DNA of 64,000 nucleotides from Anaerocolumna chitinilytica (GCF_014218355.1 NZ_AP023368.1:4899501-4963500); one strand, 5' to 3'; shown: positions 19,582-29,522, numbered from the stretch's first letter. Numbers and translations: made by a program. The notes: a model not told the origin generated them from the letters alone.

Positions 19582-21903
19582 TTAACCACCGATTAGGTTC
19601 GTTAAAGATTTGGTGCTGGATTGAATTTTAGCAAGAGCTGTTTCCATAGCTGAGAACTGCTTATAATACCTGTCCTCAATATCCTTCAATTTTGTTGTCC
19701 AATCCTTTATGTCCTTGGTATATTGTGTAACCTGGCTTTTCATTTCCTTGTCATTGTAAAAGGTAAGCGCACTGTTGAGTGAAGTAGACTTCATCTTATC
19801 CTGCAAACCAGAGGACAACTGTCCGAAGATACCTGACAATGCATTTGCAACAGCCTCCGGATTTGATGAGAGCGCGTCCATTAACTTATTAGTTTTGGAA
19901 GAATACGCAGCGTCCTCCGAATCTCCTTCAATATGTAATAGACCCTTTTCCGTATAAGAACCCGTTACAATACCAAGTGATGCCAGAGTATAATTCTTGC
20001 CGCCAATGGTAATTCCTCCCTGCAGACTGGTTCTAAAGGTATTTATTACACTGTCCAGGCTATCGTCTCTACGAAGCAGCGAATCCTTAATCTTATCCTC
20101 CCACAATTCAATCTGCTTATCAGACATAGCCTGCTTCTGATCATCTGTCAGAGGTTCATAACCCTTAGCGGAATCTGCATTATACAGGGTGTTCATTTCT
20201 TTTAGTACATCATTATAGCCCTTTATAAACCCTTTGATCATATCATAAACCGACTGAGAATCATTTGTCACGTTAATACTTACCGTTGTACCAACCTGGG
20301 CGCCCTTCAGGTTATATGTAACACCTGCAGCTGTAAGAGTATTGCCTGTGACTGTCATATCCGCTCCATCAAGACTCACCTTGGCATCCGTGGAACCCTT
20401 TAATATAAACCCAGTTGGACCTCCGGCTACCGGAGACACTGTAGTAGTCTTACCATCTGCGGATACATCAACCTTCATATCTGCTAAGCCAAGATTAGAG
20501 AGAAGCGCCGGTGCTGATGTCACCGGAGTCCCTATATAGTCGGTTAGGGCCGTCTTATATGCACCTACGGCACCGGATATAGAGTCCGCTCCTGTTTCCG
20601 CTTTCAAATCAGCCGCCCTGGCCGTTACCTTAGCCGCTCCTGCATCCGTTGCTATATAAGCTTTGGCTGCATTTGAAAGTGCTGAATCCAAAGACTTCTG
20701 ATAGGATTCTTTCGCCTTATTATTTAACCCTTCCTCCTCTGTGGCTCCATATGTTTCATAAAGCCTTTTGTATTCTGCATCAATATCAGCGTTTCTTGCA
20801 GCCACATTCTTAGCCGGATCCGGATCATTATAGACAAGTGTTCCATCTTTCATTTTTTGATCGATAGTGGCAGTTGCTTGCTGTCTCAGAGCACTTTTTG
20901 CGTTACTTAAAGCTGCCGGTGTAAATTCTAACGGAACCATTACTTTACCATCAACATCAAGTTTATAATAGCTCCTCTGTACAGCAGTCTCAACATCTTT
21001 GTAGTCCTTATAAGCAGCAGCATTTTCATCCGTAGCTGCAAGTTTTAGTTCTGCTAAACGTTCTGAGATTATCTCCTGTCCAGCCTTTTGCTTATAGAAA
21101 CCCTCCTCCATATCGGCTACCTTTTGCTTAGCATCCTGGAGCTTTGACCATGAAGTGACATCTTTGACCGAGTCGTAAGTCTTCTGTTTATTATTCAAAT
21201 CCACCAATAAAGTACGGTAAGCAGTTACCTGGTCATCTGTAAGTCCCGCTTCTTGTTTCAGCTTATCTGCTGCTGTTGTAAGGGCGGCTGCTTTCCCAGG
21301 GTCAGCTGAATAAGTTGCTATAGAAAATACTCCTGCTTGTCCGGTCTTTTTACTGCTGATAAAAAATCTTCCTTGACTTTCATCAAAACTTGCATTCAGA
21401 CCAGCATCTTTCATAGTATTTACAAAATCGGTAATACTCGTGCCATCTTTAACCTCCAGTTCCTTCACAACAGCACTATCACCCGTTCCCACTGTAACAC
21501 GTATAATAGTACCTGCTGCTATTCCTTTGGATGCCAGAGTATCACTGCTTTTTAAGTTCTCAACCTGTGCTCCTGTTATATATTGGGCAGAAGCAAGGCT
21601 TTTTATTTCAATGGTATGGGTTCCGCTTCCTGCAGCTGTTGTTGCAGTTGCTGTAACTAAATTTTCATTTCCTGAAATTACTTTCTTCGTACTATAATTA
21701 CCTGACAAACGAACTTTAGAAAGCTGGTCTGTATATAGCTTATAGATTTTTGTATTCAGATCAGCCCATTTTTCCTGTTTCCATTCCAGTTTTGTCTTCT
21801 GCTGTTCAAGCTTCGTCTTTTTGGCTGACTTTGCCGTCATAAGCTCTTTGATAATAGAATCAGTATCTAAGTTTGATATCAATCCTGACATTCTTATTGC
21901 CAT
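19582..21903 (-). CDS. fliD: Flagellar filament cap protein FliD, enlarged
   Basis: The N-terminus MAIRMSGLISNLDTDSIIKELM and the following coiled segment, KVRLSGNYSTKKVISGNENL, and the C-terminal part (KGYNDVLKEMNTLYN, YTKDIKDWTTKLKDIEDRYYKQFSAMETALAKI) are typical FliD. At 773 residues it is longer than most (usually 450-650). About 250 residues in the middle (near 230-480) are rich in Ala, Lys, Asp and Glu with many helical heptads, suggesting an expanded surface domain. FliD caps the filament and guides flagellin folding. It is followed by fliS. Confidence 0.93.
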   Translation of the reverse strand: MAIRMSGLISNLDTDSIIKELMTAKSAKKTKLEQQKTKLEWKQEKWADLNTKIYKLYTDQLSKVRLSGNYSTKKVISGNENLVTATATTAAGSGTHTIEIKSLASAQYITGAQVENLKSSDTLASKGIAAGTIIRVTVGTGDSAVVKELEVKDGTSITDFVNTMKDAGLNASFDESQGRFFISSKKTGQAGVFSIATYSADPGKAAALTTAADKLKQEAGLTDDQVTAYRTLLVDLNNKQKTYDSVKDVTSWSKLQDAKQKVADMEEGFYKQKAGQEIISERLAELKLAATDENAAAYKDYKDVETAVQRSYYKLDVDGKVMVPLEFTPAALSNAKSALRQQATATIDQKMKDGTLVYNDPDPAKNVAARNADIDAEYKRLYETYGATEEEGLNNKAKESYQKSLDSALSNAAKAYIATDAGAAKVTARAADLKAETGADSISGAVGAYKTALTDYIGTPVTSAPALLSNLGLADMKVDVSADGKTTTVSPVAGGPTGFILKGSTDAKVSLDGADMTVTGNTLTAAGVTYNLKGAQVGTTVSINVTNDSQSVYDMIKGFIKGYNDVLKEMNTLYNADSAKGYEPLTDDQKQAMSDKQIELWEDKIKDSLLRRDDSLDSVINTFRTSLQGGITIGGKNYTLASLGIVTGSYTEKGLLHIEGDSEDAAYSSKTNKLMDALSSNPEAVANALSGIFGQLSSGLQDKMKSTSLNSALTFYNDKEMKSQVTQYTKDIKDWTTKLKDIEDRYYKQFSAMETALAKIQSSTKSLTNLIGG

Positions 21904-21920
21904 ATTTATTCACATCCTTC

Positions 21921-22340
21921 CTAGCGTTTTTCATCTACCAATATTCCCGCCAGTTCCCAGACCTTTGCTAACATTTCAAGGCTTTTTTCCGGTGGTATTT
22001 CTTTGATAACTTCATCGGTTTCTTCATCGATCATTTTGATGGAGATCCTATTAGTCTTTTCATCTACAGAATATTCACATCTCGTTCTTGTTGCCTTAAA
22101 ATTAGCTTCCGCTATTGTTGCACGAATTTGTCTTGCTGCATCATCATTATTTTTTCCTGCCGTATTGCTCTGAGAGCCATCGGATTCATTATCCTTATAA
22201 ATTACTGCAGGAGCCGGGTTAGCTGAAACATTCACTGTACTTGCTTGATTCTGTTTTACAGGAGACCCTGAAGTATAAACGGGTTCCTTCCTATTGACCG
22301 TGTCGTTATAAACACCTGTTGTTACACTTTCAATTGCCAT
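21921..22340 (-). CDS. flaG: FlaG-family protein
   Basis: The 139-residue protein has a low-complexity N-terminal half and a conserved C-terminal half: AEANFKATRTRCEYSVDEKT, then RISIKMIDEETDEVIKEIPP and EKSLEMLAKVWELAGI, the FlaG signature. FlaG affects filament length in several bacteria. ATG at 22340 follows GGAGGTGG. It is the first gene after the sigma-28 promoter and precedes fliD by 17 bases. Confidence 0.9.
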   Translation of the reverse strand: MAIESVTTGVYNDTVNRKEPVYTSGSPVKQNQASTVNVSANPAPAVIYKDNESDGSQSNTAGKNNDDAARQIRATIAEANFKATRTRCEYSVDEKTNRISIKMIDEETDEVIKEIPPEKSLEMLAKVWELAGILVDEKR

Positions 22341-22446
22341 ATCAATCCACCTCCATGTTATTATTACTCTTAAGCGTCCTTGCTTATATTACCTATAGTT
22401 CTTTATTGATAATTGACTTTAGCCCTATATTGTTCTGCTTCTCTTT

Positions 22447-22474
22447 TTATCGGCATTTTATCCTATATTGTTTA
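22447..22474 (-). promoter_or_regulatory. Sigma-28 promoter of the flaG-fliD-fliS operon
   Basis: On the minus strand, TAAA (22474-22471), 16 bases, then GCCGATAA (22454-22447), an exact -10 with a spacer one base over the usual 15. It lies about 105 bases before the flaG ATG, in the only sizeable gap between csrA and flaG. Confidence 0.72.
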
Positions 22475-22510
22475 TATCCTCTTCTTAATCCACGTTTAGA
22501 TTTTGTGAGA

Positions 22511-22735
22511 TTACTTTTGGAACAGATTCATTAAGATATCAACCGTAGCCTCACTGCTCGCCGCTTCTTTATTCGAATCCGTAATCTGCAAATAAATTTC
22601 TTTGCGATAAACAGGAATTGACTTAGGAGCATTTATCCCTATCTTCACCTGATCACCCTTTACTTCAAGAATAGTCAGTTCTATGTCATTACCGATTATG
22701 ATTGATTCACCGATTTTTCTGGATAGCGCTAACAT
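22511..22735 (-). CDS. csrA: Carbon storage regulator CsrA (translational repressor)
   Basis: [20 protein letters not shown], then [19 protein letters not shown] gives the CsrA beta-strands and the RNA-binding R-K-region. The 74-residue length is normal. CsrA binds GGA motifs in mRNA leaders. In Bacillus the main target is hag, with FliW as protein antagonist. The ATG is one base after the fliW stop, with the ribosome site AAGGAGG inside the end of fliW, so the pair is coupled. A matching leader exists upstream of flagellin at 18531-18563. Confidence 0.96.
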   Translation of the reverse strand: MLALSRKIGESIIIGNDIELTILEVKGDQVKIGINAPKSIPVYRKEIYLQITDSNKEAASSEATVDILMNLFQK

Positions 22736-22736
22736 G

Positions 22737-23204
22737 CTAATCCTCCTTCCTTGCCTCTTTCATTTTGCGGATGGCTTCATAGATGTTATACTTCACAGGA
22801 TAATCATTATTCTCAACCATGATCTGACACCCTTTTCGAGTATCTGAGTTAATGATAAAAGGTGCTTTCAAATTAACTGTGACCTTCGTCATATCTTCAG
22901 GAACTGTGACTGATACAAACACCAGTACATTCTCATTGCTCATTTCTCCTAAAGGGGTTAACAATGCATCTTCTATCGTTGGATTATAATCCGATTTCAC
23001 AATCAAAGGATTCATAACCGGAATTGCAAGCCCAGGTTCTTCGATGCATTGGAGCCATGAAATAGTTGGTTTCTCACCTTCTTCAATATCATAAAGAATA
23101 GTATATTTATTATATCCTTCGAGACCCATAATTCCCTGTGGAAATTCTATGATCTTATTTTCTTCTAAATCAATTTCACCAAAATGTTTCGTCCTTATAA
23201 GCAT
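22737..23204 (-). CDS. fliW: Flagellar assembly factor FliW (CsrA antagonist)
   Basis: [31 protein letters not shown] starts the FliW family, and the middle block [25 protein letters not shown] is diagnostic. Length 155 residues is normal. FliW binds either flagellin or CsrA, freeing hag mRNA once intracellular flagellin falls. It follows flgL in the operon and overlaps the ribosome site of csrA. Confidence 0.95.
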   Translation of the reverse strand: MLIRTKHFGEIDLEENKIIEFPQGIMGLEGYNKYTILYDIEEGEKPTISWLQCIEEPGLAIPVMNPLIVKSDYNPTIEDALLTPLGEMSNENVLVFVSVTVPEDMTKVTVNLKAPFIINSDTRKGCQIMVENNDYPVKYNIYEAIRKMKEARKED

Positions 23205-23278
23205 TTATGCTTGTCCTTCCTTCCTTAAACACCTGAACTATCATCCCTTAATCCAAAACCTTCTATTTCAAAGTGTTT

Positions 23279-24745
23279 TTACAAGAAATCCAGTAAATTC
23301 GTCTTTACTGTCTTTCCTGTTGCATTTAAAGATGCATTATATATCATCTGCGCTGAATTCAGCTTAATATATGTCTCTGCGATATCCGCATCTTCATTGT
23401 TGGACATCAAATCTTCAAAATCCGTCTGCTGGCTGGATAGTCTGTCTTCCGTCATGTCAAGCCTTACAGAACGTGTACCTAAGTCTGCCACCGCTGTATT
23501 TAATTTATCTTGTGCATTTTTACTTCCAAGTATTCCTTTGTTGAACTTGTCCTGCATGACATCTGTCTTAAGTTTGAATTCGGTCTGAAGATTGGTTAAC
23601 GTTTTATTCAGCTGGTCAATCTGTGTCTGTGTCAGGCTTTTATCTTCCAGATTCTTCTTGACTTCTGCGATTTTGTTTTCAACAGATTCCACATCATTTA
23701 CAGCATACATTATCTCATCGATATCTCTGCCTATTCCCTGGTCAAAAGCATTCCTTGCCTGGGTGTTTACAGTGAGGCTCTGGTTAAAATTAATCTCATA
23801 TTGTATCTGCTGATCGGATACTGTATAGGTTATGTTGTTGGTATTGTCCTTGCAGTTAAAATAATTCTCCGGTTTTAAATCTCCGGTTTCGAATTGATTT
23901 TTTCCATAGGTTACATTGATTTCTTTTGCACCTTGCAAGCTTGCATATACGGTATCGGATAATATTAACTCACCTGTTTCAGGAATGTAGTTTACTTTTC
24001 CGGCAGCAGGACTATATGGGTCAATACTGGTATTTGATAAGGAGGCCAGTTGTATGTTCCCTGCGGCGATGGTTCCCGGGGTCCCGTTTTTATCTACATA
24101 GCTTATTGTAACATTGGGATTACCGCTGGCATCTACTGCTGAATCCAGGTTCTCATAAGAAAGCCGCAATCTATGTGTATTTATGGTGGAAGGCGCATTG
24201 GTATCAGGGCTTCCTCCTACTCCATAAGATACTTTTGTTATTGCATCCAGATTTTCACCGGTTAAATTCTCGGTAATGGTATAACTTATAGATGTATCCT
24301 GTTCAAAACTCAATGTTGAATTGGTCTTATATCCTGTAAAGACATATCGTCCGGCATAATTTGCATTACCTTCCTGATATATCTGCTTCTTCATCTCAGA
24401 TAAGGTTTCCTCAATACTGCTTCTGTCGGAAGCGGTCAGGGAGTCCGATGCCCCTTGAACACAGCTGCTGTTTATCTTAGATACTATATCATTCATATTC
24501 TTTAGAGCTTCTTCTGTTACATCCATCCAGGACTTGGCATCCGGAATATTCTTCTCGTAATACTGGTTTAATTCAGATAAATTGGTTCGTAATTTTAGAG
24601 CTCTGACTGCAACAATCGGGTCTTCGGAAGGCCGTTGTATTTTTTTACCCGTAGAATACTGTTCGTCCAGTTTATTCATGAGGTTTTTATTTTTATTGAT
24701 ATTTGACATTAGATTGTTCGTCATCATTTTATTGGTTATTCTCAT
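23279..24745 (-). CDS. flgL: Flagellar hook-associated protein 3
   Basis: MRITNKMMTNNLMSNINKN is a typical FlgL start, KIQRPSEDPIVAVRALKLR follows, and the C-terminus has DVAIAETYIKLNSAQMIYNASL-type ending (DADIAETYIKLNSAQMI, TGKTVKTNLLDFL). 488 residues. It joins the hook-filament junction with FlgK. ATG at 24745. It follows the second flgK by a 133-base gap with no sigma-28 site that I can see, and precedes fliW by 74 bases. Confidence 0.93.
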   Translation of the reverse strand: MRITNKMMTNNLMSNINKNKNLMNKLDEQYSTGKKIQRPSEDPIVAVRALKLRTNLSELNQYYEKNIPDAKSWMDVTEEALKNMNDIVSKINSSCVQGASDSLTASDRSSIEETLSEMKKQIYQEGNANYAGRYVFTGYKTNSTLSFEQDTSISYTITENLTGENLDAITKVSYGVGGSPDTNAPSTINTHRLRLSYENLDSAVDASGNPNVTISYVDKNGTPGTIAAGNIQLASLSNTSIDPYSPAAGKVNYIPETGELILSDTVYASLQGAKEINVTYGKNQFETGDLKPENYFNCKDNTNNITYTVSDQQIQYEINFNQSLTVNTQARNAFDQGIGRDIDEIMYAVNDVESVENKIAEVKKNLEDKSLTQTQIDQLNKTLTNLQTEFKLKTDVMQDKFNKGILGSKNAQDKLNTAVADLGTRSVRLDMTEDRLSSQQTDFEDLMSNNEDADIAETYIKLNSAQMIYNASLNATGKTVKTNLLDFL

Positions 24746-24878
24746 CTGTATACCCTTTGTGCCTAAAGCCCAGTTGAAGGAATCCTGTCTGGCATCCTTT
24801 CTTTTATGAAATTTTCTATCAACCGTTTATTAAGATAAGTACCGTAAGGTAATGCTAAAACTCTGTCAGGCTGTTCTT

Positions 24879-26636
24879 TTATACTCCAGTACCATTGATT
24901 AATTTGTCGTATATTTCATTCATAACAGAGATGACCTTAGCTGACATATTATAGGCGTTCTGATACATTACCAGATTCATTGCCTCTTCATCGACATCGA
25001 CTCCCGATACAGATAATCTTTGATTACTGATAACAGATAGGATATCTGCCTGGTTCTTCGCATTATTCGTAGCCTTTTTAGAATCAATTCCAACTTCTGC
25101 GACCATTGTCTGGAAAAATGATGCCGGTGTTCCCTGTTTAAACATGGAAGCTTTATCTTTTAATGCGATTAAAGCATCGACAACCGTCTTATCCTCTACG
25201 CCATTTGTGATTTCTTTACCAGAGGTTGCTATCATGGACGGGTTCTTAAAGATTTCCGATGATACAGAGAAATTAGCCGCCGTAAGATTATAGTAACCTA
25301 CTGCATCAAGGTCATAATCAGCTCCGGTAGCCGGAATCTTACCGGTAAAGAAATTCTTTCCTTTGTTATTGTTTAAATCATAACCAGTTTTATGAATGCT
25401 GTTAAAGCTCTCTGAAAATGTCCTTGCCAGTTCATTCAGCTGACTCATATAATAAGGAATTCCCTTGTAATCAATACTCTCTCCAATGGATGCGGAGCTG
25501 CCCACTGTGTCATTAGTGGGATTCTCCAGGTTGAATTTATATTCCAGATTCCCACTGGCATTGGTAGTAACGTTAAAACTATTATATTTATACTGCAGAT
25601 TATCTATTGTGATATATCCCTCGGAGGGTATATTCAATTTTTCAATGTCGTTAATGCTGGTAGCTCCGAGTGTTACCGTCTTTTTATCCGCACTTATTGC
25701 GGTTACTCCTCCGTTTAAATATTCCTGGTTATTTCCGTCCCTAACTTGAAAAAGTGCACTTAAATAGCCTTGAGAAGTGTTGTTTTGGAAAGCAAAATTA
25801 TTACCGTTATCCCATTTTATTTCGTATAGTCCGTCCGCATCATTCTGATTTACCTTTTCATCCCGGGGTACTACTTTAAGGGTATTGTAATCACCGGTAT
25901 TAACAAGGGTCTGCCCTTCGATTTTAACAACATAGCTTGTGACACCTACATTCTGCCCTACTACATTTTCAGTGACGGAAACATTTACGATACCGGATAA
26001 TTCGTCTATTAGATTGTTTCTCTGGTCTCTTAAATCATTTGCCGTACCGCCTCCGGCTTCTAAGGTATTAATCTGCTGGGTTACGGAAGCTATCTGCTGC
26101 CCCAGGGAATTAACCTTGTCCACTTGTGTCTTAATTTCAAAATTGCATTCCTGCTGTATGTTCGTGAGACTATTAGCCATTCCATTGAAGTATTCCGTTA
26201 AATTCTGTGCATAGTTTACCAATTGGTTTCTTGTTGTTCCGCTGGAAGGATTTTTAGATAATTCCTGGAGACTGTCAAACATGGAATTATAAGAAGTTGT
26301 AAATCCTTTGAGACTTACTTCATTAAAATAGTTCTCTATTTCCGTCATATAATACTGCTTGGCTGCATATTCTCCGTTTGCTGTATTGGTTTTACGATAT
26401 TTCAAATCATAGTATGCATCTCTTGATTGTGTAATACTGGTTGCTGTTACACCCGCTCCCATCATACCGTAAGAGTTATTTGTTCTTATTGCTGCGGCTG
26501 CTTTTTGATTTAAGACCTGTCTCGTGTAACCATCTGTTTCCGTATTGGATATGTTATGGGAGGTGGTATTAATAGCTGCCTGATATGTATATAATCCGGA
26601 TGTTCCGATGTTTAGTCCAAAAAATGTTGACGGCAT
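24879..26636 (-). CDS. flgK: Flagellar hook-associated protein 1 (copy B)
   Basis: A 585-residue FlgK: MPSTFFGLNIGTSGLYTYQAAINTT, SHNISNTETDGYTRQ, and the C-terminal SVSGVDVDEEAMNLVMYQNAYNMSAKVISVM. It is the second of two adjacent flgK-like genes. The gap to the first is only 16 bases. ATG at 26636 follows AGAAGGAGAAG. It may build a distinct junction ring with copy A, or one copy may be specialised. Function of the duplication is unknown. Confidence 0.92.
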   Translation of the reverse strand: MPSTFFGLNIGTSGLYTYQAAINTTSHNISNTETDGYTRQVLNQKAAAAIRTNNSYGMMGAGVTATSITQSRDAYYDLKYRKTNTANGEYAAKQYYMTEIENYFNEVSLKGFTTSYNSMFDSLQELSKNPSSGTTRNQLVNYAQNLTEYFNGMANSLTNIQQECNFEIKTQVDKVNSLGQQIASVTQQINTLEAGGGTANDLRDQRNNLIDELSGIVNVSVTENVVGQNVGVTSYVVKIEGQTLVNTGDYNTLKVVPRDEKVNQNDADGLYEIKWDNGNNFAFQNNTSQGYLSALFQVRDGNNQEYLNGGVTAISADKKTVTLGATSINDIEKLNIPSEGYITIDNLQYKYNSFNVTTNASGNLEYKFNLENPTNDTVGSSASIGESIDYKGIPYYMSQLNELARTFSESFNSIHKTGYDLNNNKGKNFFTGKIPATGADYDLDAVGYYNLTAANFSVSSEIFKNPSMIATSGKEITNGVEDKTVVDALIALKDKASMFKQGTPASFFQTMVAEVGIDSKKATNNAKNQADILSVISNQRLSVSGVDVDEEAMNLVMYQNAYNMSAKVISVMNEIYDKLINGTGV

Positions 26637-26652
26637 CTTTCTTCTCCTTCTC

Positions 26653-28401
26653 TTATAGTCTTGTTACAATATGTTCCATCATCTGGTCAATCACAGTTAT
26701 AAACCTGGAGGAAGCATTGTATGCATGCTGATATTTTATAAGGTTGGTCAATTCCTCATCCGAGGATACTCCGGCAATTGCCTGTCTCTGATCATCAATA
26801 TTCTTAACCATAGTCGCCTGATTCTGACTCGTATTGTTAAGTTCATTTCCCCTGTTTGCCAGCTCTCCGGTGAAATTGGTATAATAGTCCTTGAAGGTCG
26901 ATACTGCAAGACTGTTAGGTGAAATTGCTGCAAAAGGCTGTTTCCATAATGCTAGTAATTTATCTGCTGATTTCTGATCGACACCTGCTGTTCCTTTTCC
27001 TGAATTCAAAGGAAGTTTCGAATAATTATTGGATATCTCCGAATTGATTTCTATCTCTCCCAATGTAAATAAGGAATAGATATTATCCGGATCTTCCTCC
27101 ACATAAATTTTTGTTCCGGCAGGCAGTAAGCTCTCAGCAGGATCTGACATATCAGGATCTCTATACCTGGGTACGGATTTGCGGTTAAATAAGGCTTCTC
27201 CCTGGGTATAATTCGGCTTGTCCATACCATAAGGTGCGTTATCGGTATCAAGGACCTTAAACGTCTTGCCACCGGCCGTCACTTCTTTATTAGGTGAAAA
27301 AACATCATTAATAGAAGTAACAATCCCATGAATAAGCTGGTCAAACTGAGCCTGGACTGTCATAATAACAGAGACATTGACAGTACTATTGTATTCCTTT
27401 ACATCGTCATCATAAGCATTTAGGGCTGCCTGATAATCCGTATCGCTCATACTGGCTGTTTTGACTGGTTTTACAGGCATATCTGTATAATTCGCTTTCG
27501 CAGCACCTCTGGAAACCAATAATCCCTTCAGAGATCCTATATCCGTATTATTCTCAGTTGATATAGGTAAGTCCATACGGTATACGTCTCTGTTAAAGGC
27601 GGTCCATACAGGTTTAAGCAGGTCGGAAGATTCATTGACTTTCGCCACGCCCATCTTGTAGGTCTCGGTTTCTGTAACCAGTGGCATATCCTCTGCCATA
27701 ACTGTTACAACTCCATCAGAATTCTCTTTATAGGATATATTAACGATACCTCCCAGTTCATCCAAAAGGTTATTTCTTTCATCCCTCAAGTCATTGGCAT
27801 GTTCTTTCCCATTGCTCTCATATAAGGATATCTTTTTGTTCAAATTATTAATCTGATTTGCAATATCATTTACGGTATTTACTTTATCTAAAATCTGCTG
27901 GTTTAAGTTTACCTGATAGTCACTTAACTGCTTGGATATATTATCTGCTCTTTCTAAAAAACTTTTTGCATCTTCAAGAAGAGAAGCACGAACCTCAATA
28001 GCAGCGGGTTCCTTGGCAAGTTCTTGTAAGGAAGTCCACAAATCATTTAAGGAATCCTGAAAAGCGACTCCTTCTGTCTCTCCGAACATACTCTCCACTT
28101 CTTGTACCGTCTCATACTGGGTCTGATAAAAACCTTGTCTTCCGGCCTCTGTACGGTATGATTTATCATAGAACATACTACGAACCTGTCTTACAGTTTC
28201 GATGTCCACGCCCAGACCTGTCTGGAGGGTCGATATGTGGTTTACTCCCCATTTTTGGTATGCGAAGTCAGACATTACTACCTGCTGTCTGGTATAACCT
28301 TTAGTTCCCACATTTGCAAGGTTGTGTGCCGTTGTATTAAGTGCGCTTTGGCTTGTAGTAAGTCCGGAAACCCCTACCTGTAAACTGCTTGATAAGCTCA
28401 T
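26653..28401 (-). CDS. flgK: Flagellar hook-associated protein 1 (copy A)
   Basis: A 582-residue FlgK: MSLSSSLQVGVSGLTTSQSALNTT, AHNLANVGTKGYTRQ and the end GVSSDEELTNLIKYQHAYNASSRFITVID. Its N- and C-terminal rod-type helices align with copy B while the middle differs. ATG at 28401 follows AGGTGA. flgN immediately upstream encodes its chaperone. Confidence 0.92.
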   Translation of the reverse strand: MSLSSSLQVGVSGLTTSQSALNTTAHNLANVGTKGYTRQQVVMSDFAYQKWGVNHISTLQTGLGVDIETVRQVRSMFYDKSYRTEAGRQGFYQTQYETVQEVESMFGETEGVAFQDSLNDLWTSLQELAKEPAAIEVRASLLEDAKSFLERADNISKQLSDYQVNLNQQILDKVNTVNDIANQINNLNKKISLYESNGKEHANDLRDERNNLLDELGGIVNISYKENSDGVVTVMAEDMPLVTETETYKMGVAKVNESSDLLKPVWTAFNRDVYRMDLPISTENNTDIGSLKGLLVSRGAAKANYTDMPVKPVKTASMSDTDYQAALNAYDDDVKEYNSTVNVSVIMTVQAQFDQLIHGIVTSINDVFSPNKEVTAGGKTFKVLDTDNAPYGMDKPNYTQGEALFNRKSVPRYRDPDMSDPAESLLPAGTKIYVEEDPDNIYSLFTLGEIEINSEISNNYSKLPLNSGKGTAGVDQKSADKLLALWKQPFAAISPNSLAVSTFKDYYTNFTGELANRGNELNNTSQNQATMVKNIDDQRQAIAGVSSDEELTNLIKYQHAYNASSRFITVIDQMMEHIVTRL

Positions 28402-28442
28402 AATATTTCACCTGCTTTTGTATTATTCTTCATTTGTATCAT

Positions 28443-28958
28443 TTATTGCTTCGCATCAAACATCCCCGCCTGGTCGGGATAAGCGTCCACCTGATTGGCA
28501 CCCTTGTTGTACCCATTATTGCCCGGCAAGACTCTGGCGCTTTGTATAAAATTCATATTGAATTCTATCATCTCCAGGGATTGTTGTATTAAGGATTTAT
28601 TGTGATTGTTAATTTCTGCGAGATTTTGTATCGTTCGCTTCAGAGCATCATGAATTTGGATCAGTTTATCTTTCTCAGCCGGCTGTTTTTCCATCATTTG
28701 TATGACAGTGCGGATATTGATTGATTTCGGGTCTTTGCTGACCACTACACCTATATTCTTTATGACTTCTTCCCTTTTCTTTTCAAGGGCATTTATCCTG
28801 TCTGCCAGGAGTTGTTCTTTGTTTGTTATTTCCTGAAGAGTTTTAATATCATTCTTTACGATTATCTGTGTTTTTTCCCTGGCAGCCGGAAGAAGCTCTT
28901 TATAAATCTCGCATTCCTGCTCTAATGTTATGATTAATTCTTCAATTAAACTAGCCAC
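28443..28958 (-). CDS. flgN: FlgN-family export chaperone
   Basis: The frame starts at TTG 28964, but GTG at 28958 (VASLIEELIITLEQE) lies 7 bases after AGAGG, so I prefer it. The protein is helical, about 171 residues, with the FlgN region IEELIITLEQECEIYKELLPAAREK at the start and a helix SLIQQSLEMIEFNMNFI near the end. FlgN chaperones FlgK and FlgL for export. It lies between flgM and flgK, as in Bacillus. Confidence 0.85.
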   Translation of the reverse strand: MASLIEELIITLEQECEIYKELLPAAREKTQIIVKNDIKTLQEITNKEQLLADRINALEKKREEVIKNIGVVVSKDPKSINIRTVIQMMEKQPAEKDKLIQIHDALKRTIQNLAEINNHNKSLIQQSLEMIEFNMNFIQSARVLPGNNGYNKGANQVDAYPDQAGMFDAKQ

Positions 28959-28988
28959 AGCCAAACCTCTTTCTATAAATACATCTGG

Positions 28989-29267
28989 TTATATGGTTTT
29001 CTCAAAATATTTCTCAACAATATGGGAAGCTACTTCTTCCATGTTGACATTATAAGTGCCTGACTGTATCTGTTTCTTAATTGCATTGACTTTATCCTCA
29101 CGTACATCGGGAATCTGACTAATCGCTTGTTTTGCAATCTGGTAATCCTTTGCCGTATTGGAAATCTCTAACTTATCTTTTTCTGAACCGCCTGTAACCT
29201 TGGATACCTTTTGAATATTACTGGCTTGATATACTTGTGAAATTTTGTTATATGCATCGATTCGCAT
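28989..29267 (-). CDS. flgM: Anti-sigma-28 factor FlgM
   Basis: The open frame begins with two GTG codons at 29279, but ATG at 29267 (MRIDAYNKISQVYQ) has AGGTGG 8 bases upstream and is the better start, giving 92 residues. The C-terminal half (DKLEISNTAKDYQIAKQAI, DKVNAIKKQIQSGTYNV, MEEVASHIVEKYF) is the FlgM domain that binds sigma-28. It leads the operon with its own sigma-28 promoter, so it is autoregulated. Confidence 0.92.
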   Translation of the reverse strand: MRIDAYNKISQVYQASNIQKVSKVTGGSEKDKLEISNTAKDYQIAKQAISQIPDVREDKVNAIKKQIQSGTYNVNMEEVASHIVEKYFEKTI

Positions 29268-29312
29268 TCTTTTCACCACCTAACTGCTTTCTTTCTACTT
29301 GCTATGTAATAT

Positions 29313-29339
29313 TTATCGGCCACTAGACCTATTAAATTA
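29313..29339 (-). promoter_or_regulatory. Sigma-28 promoter of the flgM-flgN-flgK-flgL-fliW-csrA operon
   Basis: On the minus strand TAAT (29339-29336), 15 bases, then a perfect GCCGATAA (29320-29313). The -35 differs by one base from TAAA. The distance to the flgM ATG is about 45 bases. The 325-base gap 29280-29605 otherwise holds only the lysA terminator and AT-rich DNA. Confidence 0.72.
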
Positions 29340-29522
29340 AGAGTAAATACAATATTTTTTATCCGCAATTCCATTATATGTAAAATTCTTTATCTTTTTA
29401 CTTCTACAGCCAGTTGTATTTTTTGAACAAAAACTATTAAAACCTCTGTGTTAATTTCTCCAAGTTCTCCACTTTTCATACGATTCTAATGTCATATAAA
29501 AACTATTAAGAACTCCCGGATC

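Noticed and set aside
19775..21697. Several plus-strand frames opposite fliD
   Set aside because: They are shadows of the low-stop coding of fliD on the opposite strand. No ribosome sites or family motifs.
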